Positions 9,246-18,293 of a stretch of DNA of 64,000 nt are shown in pieces (position 1 is the first letter of the stretch; each line of letters starts with the position of its first letter). Below the pieces are notes generated by a model. The model was not told the origin of the DNA. It worked only from the letters and a program-made list of their open reading frames with translations, and did no database searches. This DNA is from Holophagaceae bacterium. Its GTDB lineage: Bacteria > Acidobacteriota > Holophagae > Holophagales > Holophagaceae. The translations under genes and the position numbers were made by a program. The stretch covers positions 310,001 through 374,000 of the forward strand of contig JADKJH010000001.1 of the NCBI GenBank assembly GCA_016722505.1. The letters run 5' to 3'.

Positions 9246-10047
9246 TTAGGTTTGAGGAAGGACTTCAATGCTATCCGCCACAAAATGAGTAATAGTAGTA
9301 GGCTCGATGCCAAACTTAAATTTTGGACATCCAATGAAGGCAATTAATGGATTTACACCTGTTTGATAGCGAATTGACTCAAAATCTTGTTCTGTTAATT
9401 CAATATCTACTTTTTTCCCTCCTGGCCGTCTAATTGTAACGAGACTCATATTCGGATAAAGTCTGTAAACGTTACCTTTAATTATTTGTTTTTTACCAAG
9501 ATAATAAGTATTTGATAATGAGTTTACATAATCTCGCTGTTTTACACTAAAAGCAGCAAACATTGGTTGATTAGATGTAGGTGCACCAATCTGGATTGTC
9601 TCAATCCCTCCCGACGCATCAATACGGTTTACTATATTCACAACGTCTGCATGAATTGATCCAATGAATATTTGTTTATTAGAATCTTTTTCTCTTTTAA
9701 GTCGATCTAAGATATCACCAGCAAAATAACTAAAAACAGAAGAAGCTACATAATCAGCTATTTTCAAAAGTATCGCCTGTGTGACTGGATCGGCGAGAAA
9801 TCAATGCAAAAGCATCAGAGGCATGCTTCCTTTCCCCAATGGCTAGTGAAAGCATCTCTCGTTCATCTCGTCTCGGGAATTTCCCATGTTCAAGACGCCC
9901 ATTGATCGCCAGGTAGGCTTTATGGACAATCCTTTGCATAGATAGCAAAACAGTTCCAAAGTCGTAAATGCTGACGCCGTGGATATCAAGCCCCTCCCCC
10001 ACAAAACGAACAGTGAACAGGCTTGCATCATACTTGGGTCGGCTCAT
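9246..10047 (-). pseudogene. Frameshifted accessory gene of unknown function (AT-rich)
   Basis: Two minus-strand frames together read as one ~265-residue protein. The first (10047 to ~9785) begins MSRPKYDASLFTVRFVGEG and runs to SDAFALI; the second continues LADPVTQAILLKIADYVASS in another frame down to 9246. The shift is within about 9785-9800 and looks like one lost or gained base; an in-frame stop lies just upstream in the second frame, so it is not a separate gene with its own start. The N-terminal half looks alpha/beta, the C-terminal half mostly beta. I do not recognise a function. The AT content is visibly higher than its neighbours, suggesting recent acquisition. A sequencing error could mimic the frameshift. 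Confidence 0.6.
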
Positions 10048-10467
10048 ATCGTTTCCTTAGTGTATTTAATTTTGTGTTTTTAAGGTGTATCGGGAATACA
10101 AAAGCCCCATTTTGACAATTCGGGTGAATGGTCCGTGGATCTTGAGCCTGGGATGAGGTTGAAAAGGAGAGTTGAAACAGGCATATGGGTTTTCCCAGGG
10201 GCTTGGCATGGGTGGGTTCCTGCTTGTTGATACGCCTTGCAAAGGCCTTGGTCAAGGAAAAGACAGAGCTTATGCGGCCCACTATGATCGGGAGTGGATC
10301 ACGGCCCAGGTATTCGGGGTGCTTCAAACTTGCTACGGCGGTTGGGGTTTGGCTTAACACTGGCGAGAATGCCGTGGATGACTCTCGGTTGCGTTTTCCG
10401 CGCGATGCGTTGCATCCTCGAATCGCACTTGGAACAGGCCATCACAGCTACGAGGCGGTAGCATCGA
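10048..10467. other. Gap without a supported gene
   Basis: About 420 bases between the frameshifted gene and ruvC. Both strands have short open frames but none has a start with a convincing ribosome-binding site or recognisable protein sequence. The first ~50 bases (10048-10095) are AT-rich and contain AAGGAAAC before the minus-strand gene start, so they probably hold its promoter. The rest returns to the base composition of the chromosome. No tRNA cloverleaf was seen. Confidence 0.5.
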
Positions 10468-10968
10468 ATGATGCCCATCGCTCCTGCAATCCCTTCCATT
10501 TGCCTAGGCGTGGACCCCGGTTCCCTGGCCTGCGGATGGGCGGTGGTGTCGCGGTTGGGATCGCGGATGGAATTAGTGGAGGCGGGCGTCATCCGCTCAC
10601 CGCGGGGCGCGGAGTTCTCAGATCGCATCCACGGCATCCACTTGAGACTCTCAGAGGTTATCGCCGCGCATCATCCGCAGTTCATGGCGGTGGAATCGCC
10701 CTTCGTGGAGAAGAACAGCGCCACGGCCATCAAGCTGGGGCAGATCCGCGGAGGGATCCTGCTGACGGGCGCATTGCATGGCCTGCCGGTGGGAGACTAC
10801 AACCCCATGCAAGTGAAAAAAGCCGTGAGCGGCTACGGGTGGGCCGACAAGAACCAGGTCGGGAAAATGGTGATGACCATCCTGAACTTGAAGGCGCCCC
10901 TGGCCGCCGACGCCGCCGATGCCGCGGCTGTGGCCATAGGGCATCTGCTGGCCACGCGGCGCGGATAG
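10468..10968 (+). CDS. ruvC: Holliday junction resolvase RuvC
   Basis: The 166-residue protein has the RuvC nuclease pattern: GVDPGSLACGWAVV (first catalytic Asp), MAVESPFVEKN (Glu), NPMQVKKAVSGYGWADKNQV and the C-terminal DAADAAAVAIGHL (last Asp pair). RuvC cleaves four-way junctions during recombination, normally with RuvAB. The ruvA and ruvB genes are not in this window, so the gene is unlinked from its partners. Length is as expected. Confidence 0.93.
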   Translation: MMPIAPAIPSICLGVDPGSLACGWAVVSRLGSRMELVEAGVIRSPRGAEFSDRIHGIHLRLSEVIAAHHPQFMAVESPFVEKNSATAIKLGQIRGGILLTGALHGLPVGDYNPMQVKKAVSGYGWADKNQVGKMVMTILNLKAPLAADAADAAAVAIGHLLATRRG

Positions 10969-11075
10969 TTCTTTCAGCGCGGCCTAGGCCAAAGCCCAAA
11001 CCCGATCTACCGCCAAAAGGGCCAAGAGTCCAGTCAGGAAAGTCATTGCCCACTAACCCATCCCGATAGTGTTGA

Positions 11076-11331
11076 AACCACAGATGAACACTGATGAACA
11101 CTGATGAACACTGATCCACGAGCAAGCCACGGGAAATGCGGTTTCTACCTTGTTGACCGCTGTCCCAACTCGCTTCGCGGGGGTGCGGAGCACCCGCGGG
11201 CCATGGCCCGCGAATTCAGGCGACCCGGCGCGGATCACACTAATGGTGTGAGGCCGTCACCGGGCCGCCTGAATTCCAGCCGCGAGGCTGGCACATGCGG
11301 AATCCGTGTGCATCCGTGTTCATCTGTGGTT
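11076..11331. repeat. MITE-like element with terminal inverted repeats and internal palindromes
   Basis: The ends (11076-11105 and the complement of 11302-11331) match at 27 of 30 positions, both starting AACCACAGATGAACAC. Inside are a tandem 10-base repeat GATGAACACT (about 11084-11113), a hairpin GGGTGC-GGA-GCACCC (11181-11195), a perfect palindrome GCGGGCCATGGCCCGC (11196-11211), arms 11212-11228/11260-11276 (GAATTCAGGCG...), and an inner CACAC-TAATG-GTGTG hairpin. No protein is encoded. It fills most of the ruvC-TonB receptor gap (10969-11390). Confidence 0.7.
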
Positions 11332-11390
11332 CTATTTTTGTGTAAATCTGGGCTTCTTTTTCACTTGTGCCATCTGCGGCTTTTCTCGCT

Positions 11391-13811
11391 CTAGAACCGG
11401 TATTTCAGATGCACCGCGAGTGTCCTTGGCGGGATGACGTGCGTTCCACCGAAGGTGCTTAGGAAGTTGTAGAGGCCTTTTTCATCAAAAGCATTGAGCA
11501 GATCCAGGCTGGCTTGCAGGCTACGTTTTTCGCTGAGCTTGAAAGTCTCGCCGAAGCTGAAATCCCAAGTGGTGCGGGGTTTCACACGCCATACGCCATC
11601 GCCACTATCGAAGCGCACGAAGGGGATGCCGAACTCCAGGTCCGGGTTGCCGATGGCTTCGCTTGGGTCTTTCGCCACCAGGCCGGAATCGTAGCGGGCC
11701 AATGTTTGCACATACCAGTCGTTGTGCTCAAAGCGCAAGCCCATCTGCGCGGCAAGCTTCTGATCGTGGTCAATGAGGAACCGCACGCCGGAAGCTTCTG
11801 GTGAATCCAGCAGCAGTCCGCCCACCGTGGGCGTCACGAATAGCGCACGCGTTTTCCCAAGGCTTAAATAGGTTGTAAATCCTTTCAGCGGCGAAAGATC
11901 CAATCGCAAATTCACGCCATGAAAAAGGCCATGGGCCGCCGCGATGGGAAACTGGATGCCCGTGTTGAAGAATTGCTCGTTGTCCGCGGCGTTGTCGGAT
12001 TTCTTCTCCCAGTATTCCAAGCTCACACGGCCCGCCTGGCCGATCTGCTGCTCCACCCCGTAGGTGAAACTATTCTGCAATTCCGGTTCCAAAGGCACCG
12101 CCGAAGTGCCAGCCAAAGCCCCGAGGTCCCTTGCTTGTTGGCTCAGAGAAAGCGCCAGGTTCTCATTTTCCGGTGTGATCATCAGCCGGTCGAAAGAGGC
12201 GCGGAACACGGTGTTGGTTGCTTCTACCCGGTATGAAAGCCCGATGCGCGGCTGCAGCGTTGTCTTCGCGAAATCCCGCTGGACGTAGCGGTCCAATCTC
12301 AAACCCGCTGATAGGAACCAGTGGCCGGTATGCCATTCGCTTTGCACGTAAGCCGATGAAAAAGTTGGCGTGACGTGGTCGTCGAACGTGAAGATGTGGC
12401 CCCCGCCTGCTTGGGTGAAGGGGTACAGAGGATCCGCGGAGTCCGCCACCTGGTTGGGATCGGTGATCGCGAATCGGAAGTTTTCATGAATGGGGTAGGT
12501 GATGTGGCTGAGCCCCGCCTTCAATGTGGTGGTGCCGATTTTCTGGGTGTAGGCCATCTGGGCGCCCAAATTATCGAGGCTGCGGTTCTGATGGATCCAG
12601 ATGGGAAAGTCCGCGCCACCAGCGCTGAAACCTTGGGCCAACTCAATCGTGGGAAGCAGTTCCGAAGTCGCATGGCGGGAAAATAGGGTGGTCTCCAGAC
12701 TACGGCTGTCATCCAGGAGATGCGCCCAGGTCAGACTGAAGTTCGCGTCGCTTGATGTGGCCCGTTGGTTCTGACCGCTCAGTTGCTGGCTTGGAAGGTT
12801 CACGACATCGCGATTCGATTGCCCCCCGCTCAGGGAAAACCGCAGGGTGTCCTTGCTCGACAACAGCCAATCGAAGCGAGTGAACAGTCGCTTCGATGAA
12901 CCTTGGTTGTGGAGATTCCCGAAAGTGACCGGGTCCAGGAAGCGATCCGATCTTGAGGCCGAACCAGTCGCGAAGTAACCAAAGGATTCGGTGCCGCCCT
13001 TCAGGCTGAGACTGGTCTCAAGCGTGGAAAACCGCGAGGCGCCGAAGGACACATCACCTGCCATTCCAGGCTGTCCAAGCCCGGTCTTCGTGGTCATATT
13101 CACCACCGCGGCAGGCTTGCCGCCATATTCCGCGGAAATGCCGCCGGTGACCACTTCCAGGTTCTCGATGTTGGATGCATCCAGGCCGTTGGAAGACGCT
13201 GCTCCCACCTGATCGCTCACCGGCACGCCATCGATCACGTAGGTCACCTGGCCGTGGCTGCCCTTGAAATGGAAGCGCCCGTTTTCATCCGCCACAAAGC
13301 CTGGCGTGGCCAGCAGAACACTTTCCATGGCGCGGCTTTGGGAAGCAGTTGGAATCTTGTCGATCAAGCTCTGATCCACATCGAGGTGGGATGCCGCATG
13401 ATCTTCCACCAGAGAGCTGCTGTCCTCCACCACCACGGTCATCTGACCTTCCAGCAACACCAGATCCAGGGTTTGAGGGAGCGTGGTGTGGACCTCGAGA
13501 TTGCGATGCTGGGGCGCCATGCCAGGGGCCCGGGTTTCCAGGTGGTATTCGTTGAATGGGATGTTGTACAAGGAATATCGGCCATCAGCATCAGTTTTCA
13601 CAGCCTGCTTATAACCGCTGACCTTGTTCTCAAGGCGCACCGTCGCACCCTTGATAGGCTGCCCTTTATCATCCTTGACAGTGCCGGAAAGCCCCCCGGC
13701 AGCGGCGGCAGCCATTGATGAAAGGGTTGAAAGGGCTGGAGCCGCGTGCAAAGACGGCCCAAGCAGCATTGGTAATTCAAGAACACAGGAAAGACTCAAC
13801 ATCCACTTCAA
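11391..13811 (-). CDS. TonB-dependent outer-membrane receptor with regulatory-like N domain
   Basis: The 806-residue protein has a signal peptide, then a carboxypeptidase-regulatory-like beta domain (GLSGTVKDDKGQPIKGATV... DADGRYSLYNIP), a plug domain (YVIDGVPVSDQ, IENLEVVTGGISAEYGG) and a C-terminal beta barrel ending HLKYRF, the usual aromatic terminus. It would import a ligand across the outer membrane using TonB energy; the ligand is unknown. This domain order is common in Acidobacteriota and Bacteroidota. The start appears to be a TTG at 13811 preceded by GGAG at good spacing; an ATG lies nine bases downstream. It is divergent from the MacA-like gene. Confidence 0.9.
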   Translation of the reverse strand: MKWMLSLSCVLELPMLLGPSLHAAPALSTLSSMAAAAAGGLSGTVKDDKGQPIKGATVRLENKVSGYKQAVKTDADGRYSLYNIPFNEYHLETRAPGMAPQHRNLEVHTTLPQTLDLVLLEGQMTVVVEDSSSLVEDHAASHLDVDQSLIDKIPTASQSRAMESVLLATPGFVADENGRFHFKGSHGQVTYVIDGVPVSDQVGAASSNGLDASNIENLEVVTGGISAEYGGKPAAVVNMTTKTGLGQPGMAGDVSFGASRFSTLETSLSLKGGTESFGYFATGSASRSDRFLDPVTFGNLHNQGSSKRLFTRFDWLLSSKDTLRFSLSGGQSNRDVVNLPSQQLSGQNQRATSSDANFSLTWAHLLDDSRSLETTLFSRHATSELLPTIELAQGFSAGGADFPIWIHQNRSLDNLGAQMAYTQKIGTTTLKAGLSHITYPIHENFRFAITDPNQVADSADPLYPFTQAGGGHIFTFDDHVTPTFSSAYVQSEWHTGHWFLSAGLRLDRYVQRDFAKTTLQPRIGLSYRVEATNTVFRASFDRLMITPENENLALSLSQQARDLGALAGTSAVPLEPELQNSFTYGVEQQIGQAGRVSLEYWEKKSDNAADNEQFFNTGIQFPIAAAHGLFHGVNLRLDLSPLKGFTTYLSLGKTRALFVTPTVGGLLLDSPEASGVRFLIDHDQKLAAQMGLRFEHNDWYVQTLARYDSGLVAKDPSEAIGNPDLEFGIPFVRFDSGDGVWRVKPRTTWDFSFGETFKLSEKRSLQASLDLLNAFDEKGLYNFLSTFGGTHVIPPRTLAVHLKYRF

Positions 13812-13932
13812 GAAAACTCCGAGCTAAGAATCAAGACTAAATGAAATTGAATTCTATTTGAATCAAATCGTCAAGGAATAAGTTCTACAAACCTGGACTA
13901 AACGCCTGCCCAGCCTCATGCGAAGCCCAAAT

Positions 13933-13956
13933 GCCCGTCTGCCCGTCTGCCCGTCA
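13933..13956. repeat. Tandem 8-base repeat before the adaptor gene
   Basis: GCCCGTCT occurs twice in a row plus a third copy with one base changed, ending three bases before the GGAGG ribosome-binding site of the adaptor gene. It could vary in copy number by slippage and alter the leader. Confidence 0.6.
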
Positions 13957-13971
13957 ATGGAGGCCTTGGAA

Positions 13972-15201
13972 ATGAATCGTAAAAAACTGTTTTTCATCGG
14001 TGGTGCTGTGGTCCTAGTGGCCCTCATTAGCATCGGAGCCCTCACACAGCGGGAAAAAGGCAGCCCTGTGCAGGTCTCCACGGTGGGCAAGGAAAACCTG
14101 CAATCCAAAGTCAGCGCCAACGGAAAGGTGCAGGCGGTGAAAAAAGTTGATATTTCCGCCAATGTGATGGGCCGCGTCACCCGTCTCGCCGTGAAAGAAG
14201 GCGATCCGGTCAAGGCGGGGCAATTCCTGCTGGAGATCGATCCCAGCCGCTCCCAGGCCAGCACCCAAGGGTTGCAGGCGGGAGTGGAGGCCGCCGAAAG
14301 CGATCTGGCCTCCAATCAAGCGCGGTTCAACCAAGCCAAATCCGATTTCGCGCGGGCTGAAGCCAATCGCAAGGCCGGCATCATTTCACAGGCCGAGTTC
14401 GAGCAGACCCGGACAACCCTGTCCACGGCCCAATCCAGTGTGCAATCCTCCCAACGCCGTGTGGACCAGGCCAAGGCTGGCGTGCGCGAAGCCAAGGTGG
14501 GACTCAACTACGCCACCATCAACAGCCCCATGGATGGTGTGGTCACCGCCAGGCGCATCGAAGTTGGCGAGACCGCGGTCATGGGTGTCCAGAACAGCGC
14601 GGGCACCGTGCTGATCACCGTTTCAGACATGAGCAAGGTGGAAGCTGAAATGGAAGTTGATGAGGCATCGATCCCCAACGTGAAAATGGGCCAGACCGCA
14701 TCGGTGCATATTGATGCATATCCCGGTCAGACATTCCAGGGCCAGGTGACCGAAGTGGGTGGCAGCCCTATGCTTTCCCTAAGCCAAAACGAAGCCATCA
14801 AATTCAAAGTGAAGGTCTGGATCAAGAATCCTCCCCTCACCATCAAGCCCGGCTTGAGCGCTCAAGCTGACATCTACACCGGGTCTAAAGACAACGCTGT
14901 CGCGGTGCCCTTCCAAGCCCTGGTGATGCGCGACATCAAGGTGAAACCCGGAGAGAAGGCCGCGCCGGGGGCCGCTAAAGAGGAAGAAGGCGTATTTCTC
15001 ATGGAAGGCGGCAAGGCCAAATTCGTGGCGGTCAAAACCGGCCTCATGGGTGATCTCAATGTAGAGGTGACCTCTGGACTGAAGGGCGGCGAAACGCTAA
15101 TCAAAGGCCCCAACCGGATACTGCGCGATCTGAAGAACGATGATCTCGTGCATATCGACAAGTCCAAGAAGTCCGACGACGACAAGAAGAAGAAGGATTA
15201 A
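13972..15201 (+). CDS. MacA/HlyD-family periplasmic efflux adaptor
   Basis: The 409-residue protein starts with an N-terminal anchor (KKLFFIGGAVVLVALISIG), then a lipoyl-like half (VSANGKVQAVKKVDISANV), a long coiled-coil hairpin (about residues 85-165), the second lipoyl half (GLNYATINSPMDGVVTARR) and beta-barrel domains. Its C terminus is strongly Lys/Asp-rich (KKSDDDKKKKD). Adaptors of this kind link an inner-membrane pump to an outer-membrane channel. ATG at 13972 is chosen because GGAGG lies eight bases upstream (13959-13963); an in-frame ATG at 13918 lacks this. Two FtsX-type permeases follow, so this is a MacAB-like exporter. Confidence 0.88.
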   Translation: MNRKKLFFIGGAVVLVALISIGALTQREKGSPVQVSTVGKENLQSKVSANGKVQAVKKVDISANVMGRVTRLAVKEGDPVKAGQFLLEIDPSRSQASTQGLQAGVEAAESDLASNQARFNQAKSDFARAEANRKAGIISQAEFEQTRTTLSTAQSSVQSSQRRVDQAKAGVREAKVGLNYATINSPMDGVVTARRIEVGETAVMGVQNSAGTVLITVSDMSKVEAEMEVDEASIPNVKMGQTASVHIDAYPGQTFQGQVTEVGGSPMLSLSQNEAIKFKVKVWIKNPPLTIKPGLSAQADIYTGSKDNAVAVPFQALVMRDIKVKPGEKAAPGAAKEEEGVFLMEGGKAKFVAVKTGLMGDLNVEVTSGLKGGETLIKGPNRILRDLKNDDLVHIDKSKKSDDDKKKKD

Positions 15202-15213
15202 AGGCGCCTCCGC

Positions 15214-16440
15214 ATGAATCCCCGCGAACTTCTCCGAGTGGCGATGCGCGCCATCCGCGCCCACAAGCTGCGCAGCTTCCTCACCTTGCTGGGCATCATC
15301 ATCGGCGTGAGCACCATCGTGGCCGTGGTGGGGATCATCACGGGGCTGAACACCTACGTGAAGGAAAAGATCATCGTCCTCTCGCCGGATGTCTACGTGG
15401 TGACGAAGTTCGGAATCATCCGTAGCCGCGAGGAGTTCATCCAGGCCATCAAGCGCCCACCCATCTCATGGCAGGAATACGAGCGTATCAGCGACGGATC
15501 CCTGCGCCACGCCGCCGAAGTGAGCGCCGCCTCCGGCAACTCCATGGCCGTGAACCGCGGCGACAAGCGCCTGCCCGACATCCGCGTGATCGGGACCACA
15601 CCCAATTTCGGACGCCTCTTCAACCTGGACTACGAAGCGGGCGGCTACTTTTCCGATGCCGAGAACACCGCCTCCCGGAACGTGGCGGTCATCGGCGCCG
15701 ACACCCGTGATGAACTGTTCCCAGGCGTGGATCCCATCGGCCACACGATCCTGATCAAGGGACTGCCCTTCCAGGTCATCGGCAACATGCCCCGGCAGGG
15801 CAAAAGCATCGGATTCAACCAGGACCAGCGCATTTACATCCCCATCCAGGTCTACCGGAAAAACTACATGAAGCCCCGTGACAGCATGGAGCTGCATATC
15901 AAGGCCGCGGGCGGCGTGGCGGGCATAGACGATTCGATCGATGAAGTCCGGGCGATGTTCAGAGCCCTGCGCCACACGAGCTACAACGCGCCGGATCCAT
16001 TCGGGATCCTGACCCAGGAAACCTTGCAGGAGCTTTGGAAAGCCATCAGCCGGGTGGCGTTCATCCTGCTTATGCTCGTGAGCAGCGTATCGCTTGGTGT
16101 CGGCGGCATCGTGATCATGAACATCATGCTGGTGAGCGTGGTGGAACGCACCCAGGAGATCGGCGTGCGTTTGGCGTTGGGTGCCAGAAAGCGCGATATC
16201 CAGCGCCAATTCCTGCTGGAAGCCGCGCTGCTTTCGGCCTTCGGCGGCGTCATCGGCGTGCTGCTCGGGGCCGCCGCAGCCATGCTCGTGAAGCTGGCTA
16301 CAGGTTTTCCTGCTGAAATCACCGTGGGCATCGTCCTCATGGGCGTGTCGCTTTCAACCCTGGTGGGCATCGCCGCAGGGTTCCTGCCGGCCTACCGGGC
16401 GTCCAATCTGCCTGTCATTGACGCGCTTCGAGCTGAGTGA
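15214..16440 (+). CDS. MacB/FtsX-type ABC transporter permease
   Basis: The 408-residue permease has one N-terminal transmembrane helix (LRSFLTLLGIIIGVSTIVAVVGIITGL), a large periplasmic domain (about residues 50-270) and three C-terminal helices. The NIMLVSVVERTQEIGVRLALGARKRDI segment is the FtsX/MacB coupling signature. Unlike MacB it has no fused ATPase domain, so it needs a separate ATP-binding subunit. It is 12 bases behind the adaptor gene and 18 before the second permease: one operon. The substrate is unknown. Confidence 0.9.
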   Translation: MNPRELLRVAMRAIRAHKLRSFLTLLGIIIGVSTIVAVVGIITGLNTYVKEKIIVLSPDVYVVTKFGIIRSREEFIQAIKRPPISWQEYERISDGSLRHAAEVSAASGNSMAVNRGDKRLPDIRVIGTTPNFGRLFNLDYEAGGYFSDAENTASRNVAVIGADTRDELFPGVDPIGHTILIKGLPFQVIGNMPRQGKSIGFNQDQRIYIPIQVYRKNYMKPRDSMELHIKAAGGVAGIDDSIDEVRAMFRALRHTSYNAPDPFGILTQETLQELWKAISRVAFILLMLVSSVSLGVGGIVIMNIMLVSVVERTQEIGVRLALGARKRDIQRQFLLEAALLSAFGGVIGVLLGAAAAMLVKLATGFPAEITVGIVLMGVSLSTLVGIAAGFLPAYRASNLPVIDALRAE

Positions 16441-16458
16441 ACGGAGACATCAAACACT

Positions 16459-17751
16459 ATGGCCTCGCGAATCAAGCCCAAAACCCTCCGTTCCATCGGC
16501 CCCGAGAACGTGAAGTTCGCGTTCCGGTCCATGATTTCCCAGAAGCTCCGCAGTTTTCTGACATTGCTTGGAATCGTTGCGGGAGTCGCTACGGTCATCT
16601 CCATGGTGAGCTTCGTGGTGGGCTTCAATAATGCGGTGACCGAAAGTTTTTCCTCCTTCGGAACCACGCTCGTTCAGTTCCAGAAATTCGAACCACGCTT
16701 CGGCGGCGGCGGCCCCATTCCCGAAGAGCAGAAGCGGCGCCGGGATCTCACCATCGAGGATGCCGAAGCCTTGAAACGCCTGGGCACCCTGGCCATGGCC
16801 GTGAGCCAGGAGCGCTATCTCTTCGGCCCTGGCATCGGGACGGTCACAGTGAAGAACGCCTCAGGAAAGGAGGCCAATAGCCCGACCATTTGCGGCACCA
16901 ATCCTGACTATGCGCCTGGGAATAATTCCTTCGTCCAGGACGGCCGGTTCCTGGTGGATGCCGACCTGATCCACGCTAGCCGCACATGCGTATTGGGCCC
17001 CGAGACCGCTGAAGTGCTCTTCCAGAAGAAAGACCCCATCAATCGCGAAGTCTTCATCAACGGCGTCGGCTTCCGTGTCGTGGGCCTGCTGGAAAAAAAG
17101 GGCAGCTTGTTTGGGGGCGATGCGGACAACATCCTGCTGATGCCCATCACCACTTTCGATTCCATGTGGCCCCAGGTCAAGAACGGCCACGGCGACAACA
17201 TCCACATCGCCACGGTGCCCAAAGACCCGGCCAAGATCCAGGAAATGACCGATCAGGAAGTGGCCATCCTCCGGGCCCGCCGCGGCTTGAAGGCAAGCGA
17301 GCCCAATGATTTTGCGATCTTCACCAGTGAAGCCCAGTTGAAGAGTTTCAACCAGATCACTTCGGGCATCGCGGGCGCCATGATCCTCATCGCCAGCATC
17401 GCACTGCTGGTGGGCGGCGTCGGCGTCATGAACATCATGCTGGTGACCGTCACCGAGCGCACCCGCGAAATCGGCGTGCGGAAGGCCCTGGGCGCCACCC
17501 GCAATGACATTGCCATGCAATTCCTAGTGGAAGCCGTGAGCCTTACCGGCATCGGCGGCGCCATCGGAATCGTGGTGGGTCTGGGCATCCCCATGCTGGT
17601 GGCAGTGATCTTCGACTTCCCCGCCGCCGCGCCCTTCTGGAGCGTGCTGCTGGGTTTCGGCGTCAGCACCGCGGTGGGCTTGGTCTTTGGCTTGTGGCCC
17701 GCCCTGAAGGCCGCGCGGCAGAATCCCATCGAGGCGTTGCGTTACGAATAG
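16459..17751 (+). CDS. Second MacB/FtsX-type ABC transporter permease
   Basis: The 430-residue protein is a paralogue of the preceding gene: N-terminal helix (LRSFLTLLGIVAGVATVISM), periplasmic domain, then three helices with NIMLVTVTERTREIGVRKALGAT. The two permeases probably form a heterodimer served by the upstream adaptor. No ATP-binding subunit gene follows; the next gene is a BlaI-type regulator. The periplasmic domain contains a Gly-rich loop (FGGGGPIPEEQKRRR). Confidence 0.9.
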   Translation: MASRIKPKTLRSIGPENVKFAFRSMISQKLRSFLTLLGIVAGVATVISMVSFVVGFNNAVTESFSSFGTTLVQFQKFEPRFGGGGPIPEEQKRRRDLTIEDAEALKRLGTLAMAVSQERYLFGPGIGTVTVKNASGKEANSPTICGTNPDYAPGNNSFVQDGRFLVDADLIHASRTCVLGPETAEVLFQKKDPINREVFINGVGFRVVGLLEKKGSLFGGDADNILLMPITTFDSMWPQVKNGHGDNIHIATVPKDPAKIQEMTDQEVAILRARRGLKASEPNDFAIFTSEAQLKSFNQITSGIAGAMILIASIALLVGGVGVMNIMLVTVTERTREIGVRKALGATRNDIAMQFLVEAVSLTGIGGAIGIVVGLGIPMLVAVIFDFPAAAPFWSVLLGFGVSTAVGLVFGLWPALKAARQNPIEALRYE

Positions 17752-17852
17752 GGTGGAACGATCCACCCAGGCAGATATCCATGACACGGCGATGACCCTC
17801 GCGGAAAAACAGGGCGATTTGCCATGATGAAGTAAAAATGCGAAGCGGTTCG

Positions 17853-17880
17853 TTGACATCTGCGAATGAGTTCGTAATCT
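17853..17880 (+). promoter_or_regulatory. Probable sigma-70 promoter of the BlaI/BlaR1-like pair
   Basis: TTGACA at 17853-17858 and TAATCT at 17875-17880 are separated by 16 bases, 27 bases before the regulator ATG. This is the clearest promoter by eye in the window. Confidence 0.6.
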
Positions 17881-17891
17881 GATCTCAGATT
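17876..17891. promoter_or_regulatory. Inverted repeat overlapping the -10 box: candidate BlaI-type operator
   Basis: AATCTGA-TC-TCAGATT has perfect seven-base arms around two bases and overlaps the -10 element. A repressor dimer bound here would block transcription, which fits autoregulation by the BlaI/MecI-family protein encoded just downstream. Confidence 0.6.
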
Positions 17892-17906
17892 CCTCAGGAG
17901 ACTCAG

Positions 17907-18293
17907 ATGTCCAACGCTCCGATCCGTCCGTCCGATGGTGAGCTCGCCATCCTGCGGGTGCTTTGGAACCGTGGCCCATCAACAGTCCGGGACGTGCTGA
18001 CCGAACTGTCGAAAGACCGGGATATGGGTTACACCACCGTGATGAAGCTCATGCAGATCATGGTGGTGAAAGGCCTGGTGGTAAGGGATGAGTCCGCGCG
18101 GACCCATATCTACCAGGCCGCCCAGGAGGAAGAACGCACCCAGTCCTTCCTCTTGAAGGAACTGATGGACAAGGCTTTCGATGGAAGCGCCGCATCGCTC
18201 GTGATGCGCGCGATTTCATCAACAAAGGCCGATGAGCGTGAATTGGCCGAGATCCAGGCCTTTCTGAAGCGCCTGAGGAAGGAGCGGTCGTGA
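17907..18293 (+). CDS. BlaI/MecI/CopY-family transcriptional repressor
   Basis: The 128-residue protein has the winged-helix domain of the family (PSDGELAILRVLWNRGPSTVRDVLTEL, then YTTVMKLMQIMVVKGLVVRDE), a proteolysis-prone linker and a C-terminal dimerisation helix region. Family members repress their operon until cleaved or released by a membrane protease. The adjoining M56-type gene, overlapping by 4 bases, is the expected partner. The inverted repeat at 17876-17891 is its likely operator. Confidence 0.9.
   Translation: MSNAPIRPSDGELAILRVLWNRGPSTVRDVLTELSKDRDMGYTTVMKLMQIMVVKGLVVRDESARTHIYQAAQEEERTQSFLLKELMDKAFDGSAASLVMRAISSTKADERELAEIQAFLKRLRKERS

Noticed and set aside
10185..11069. Plus-strand frame of 294 codons overlapping ruvC
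   Set aside because: Overlaps ruvC in another frame; Arg/Gly-rich with no domain, while ruvC has all catalytic motifs.
11081..11113. Tandem 10-base repeats as a possible CRISPR
   Set aside because: Repeats are adjacent without spacers and no cas genes are near.
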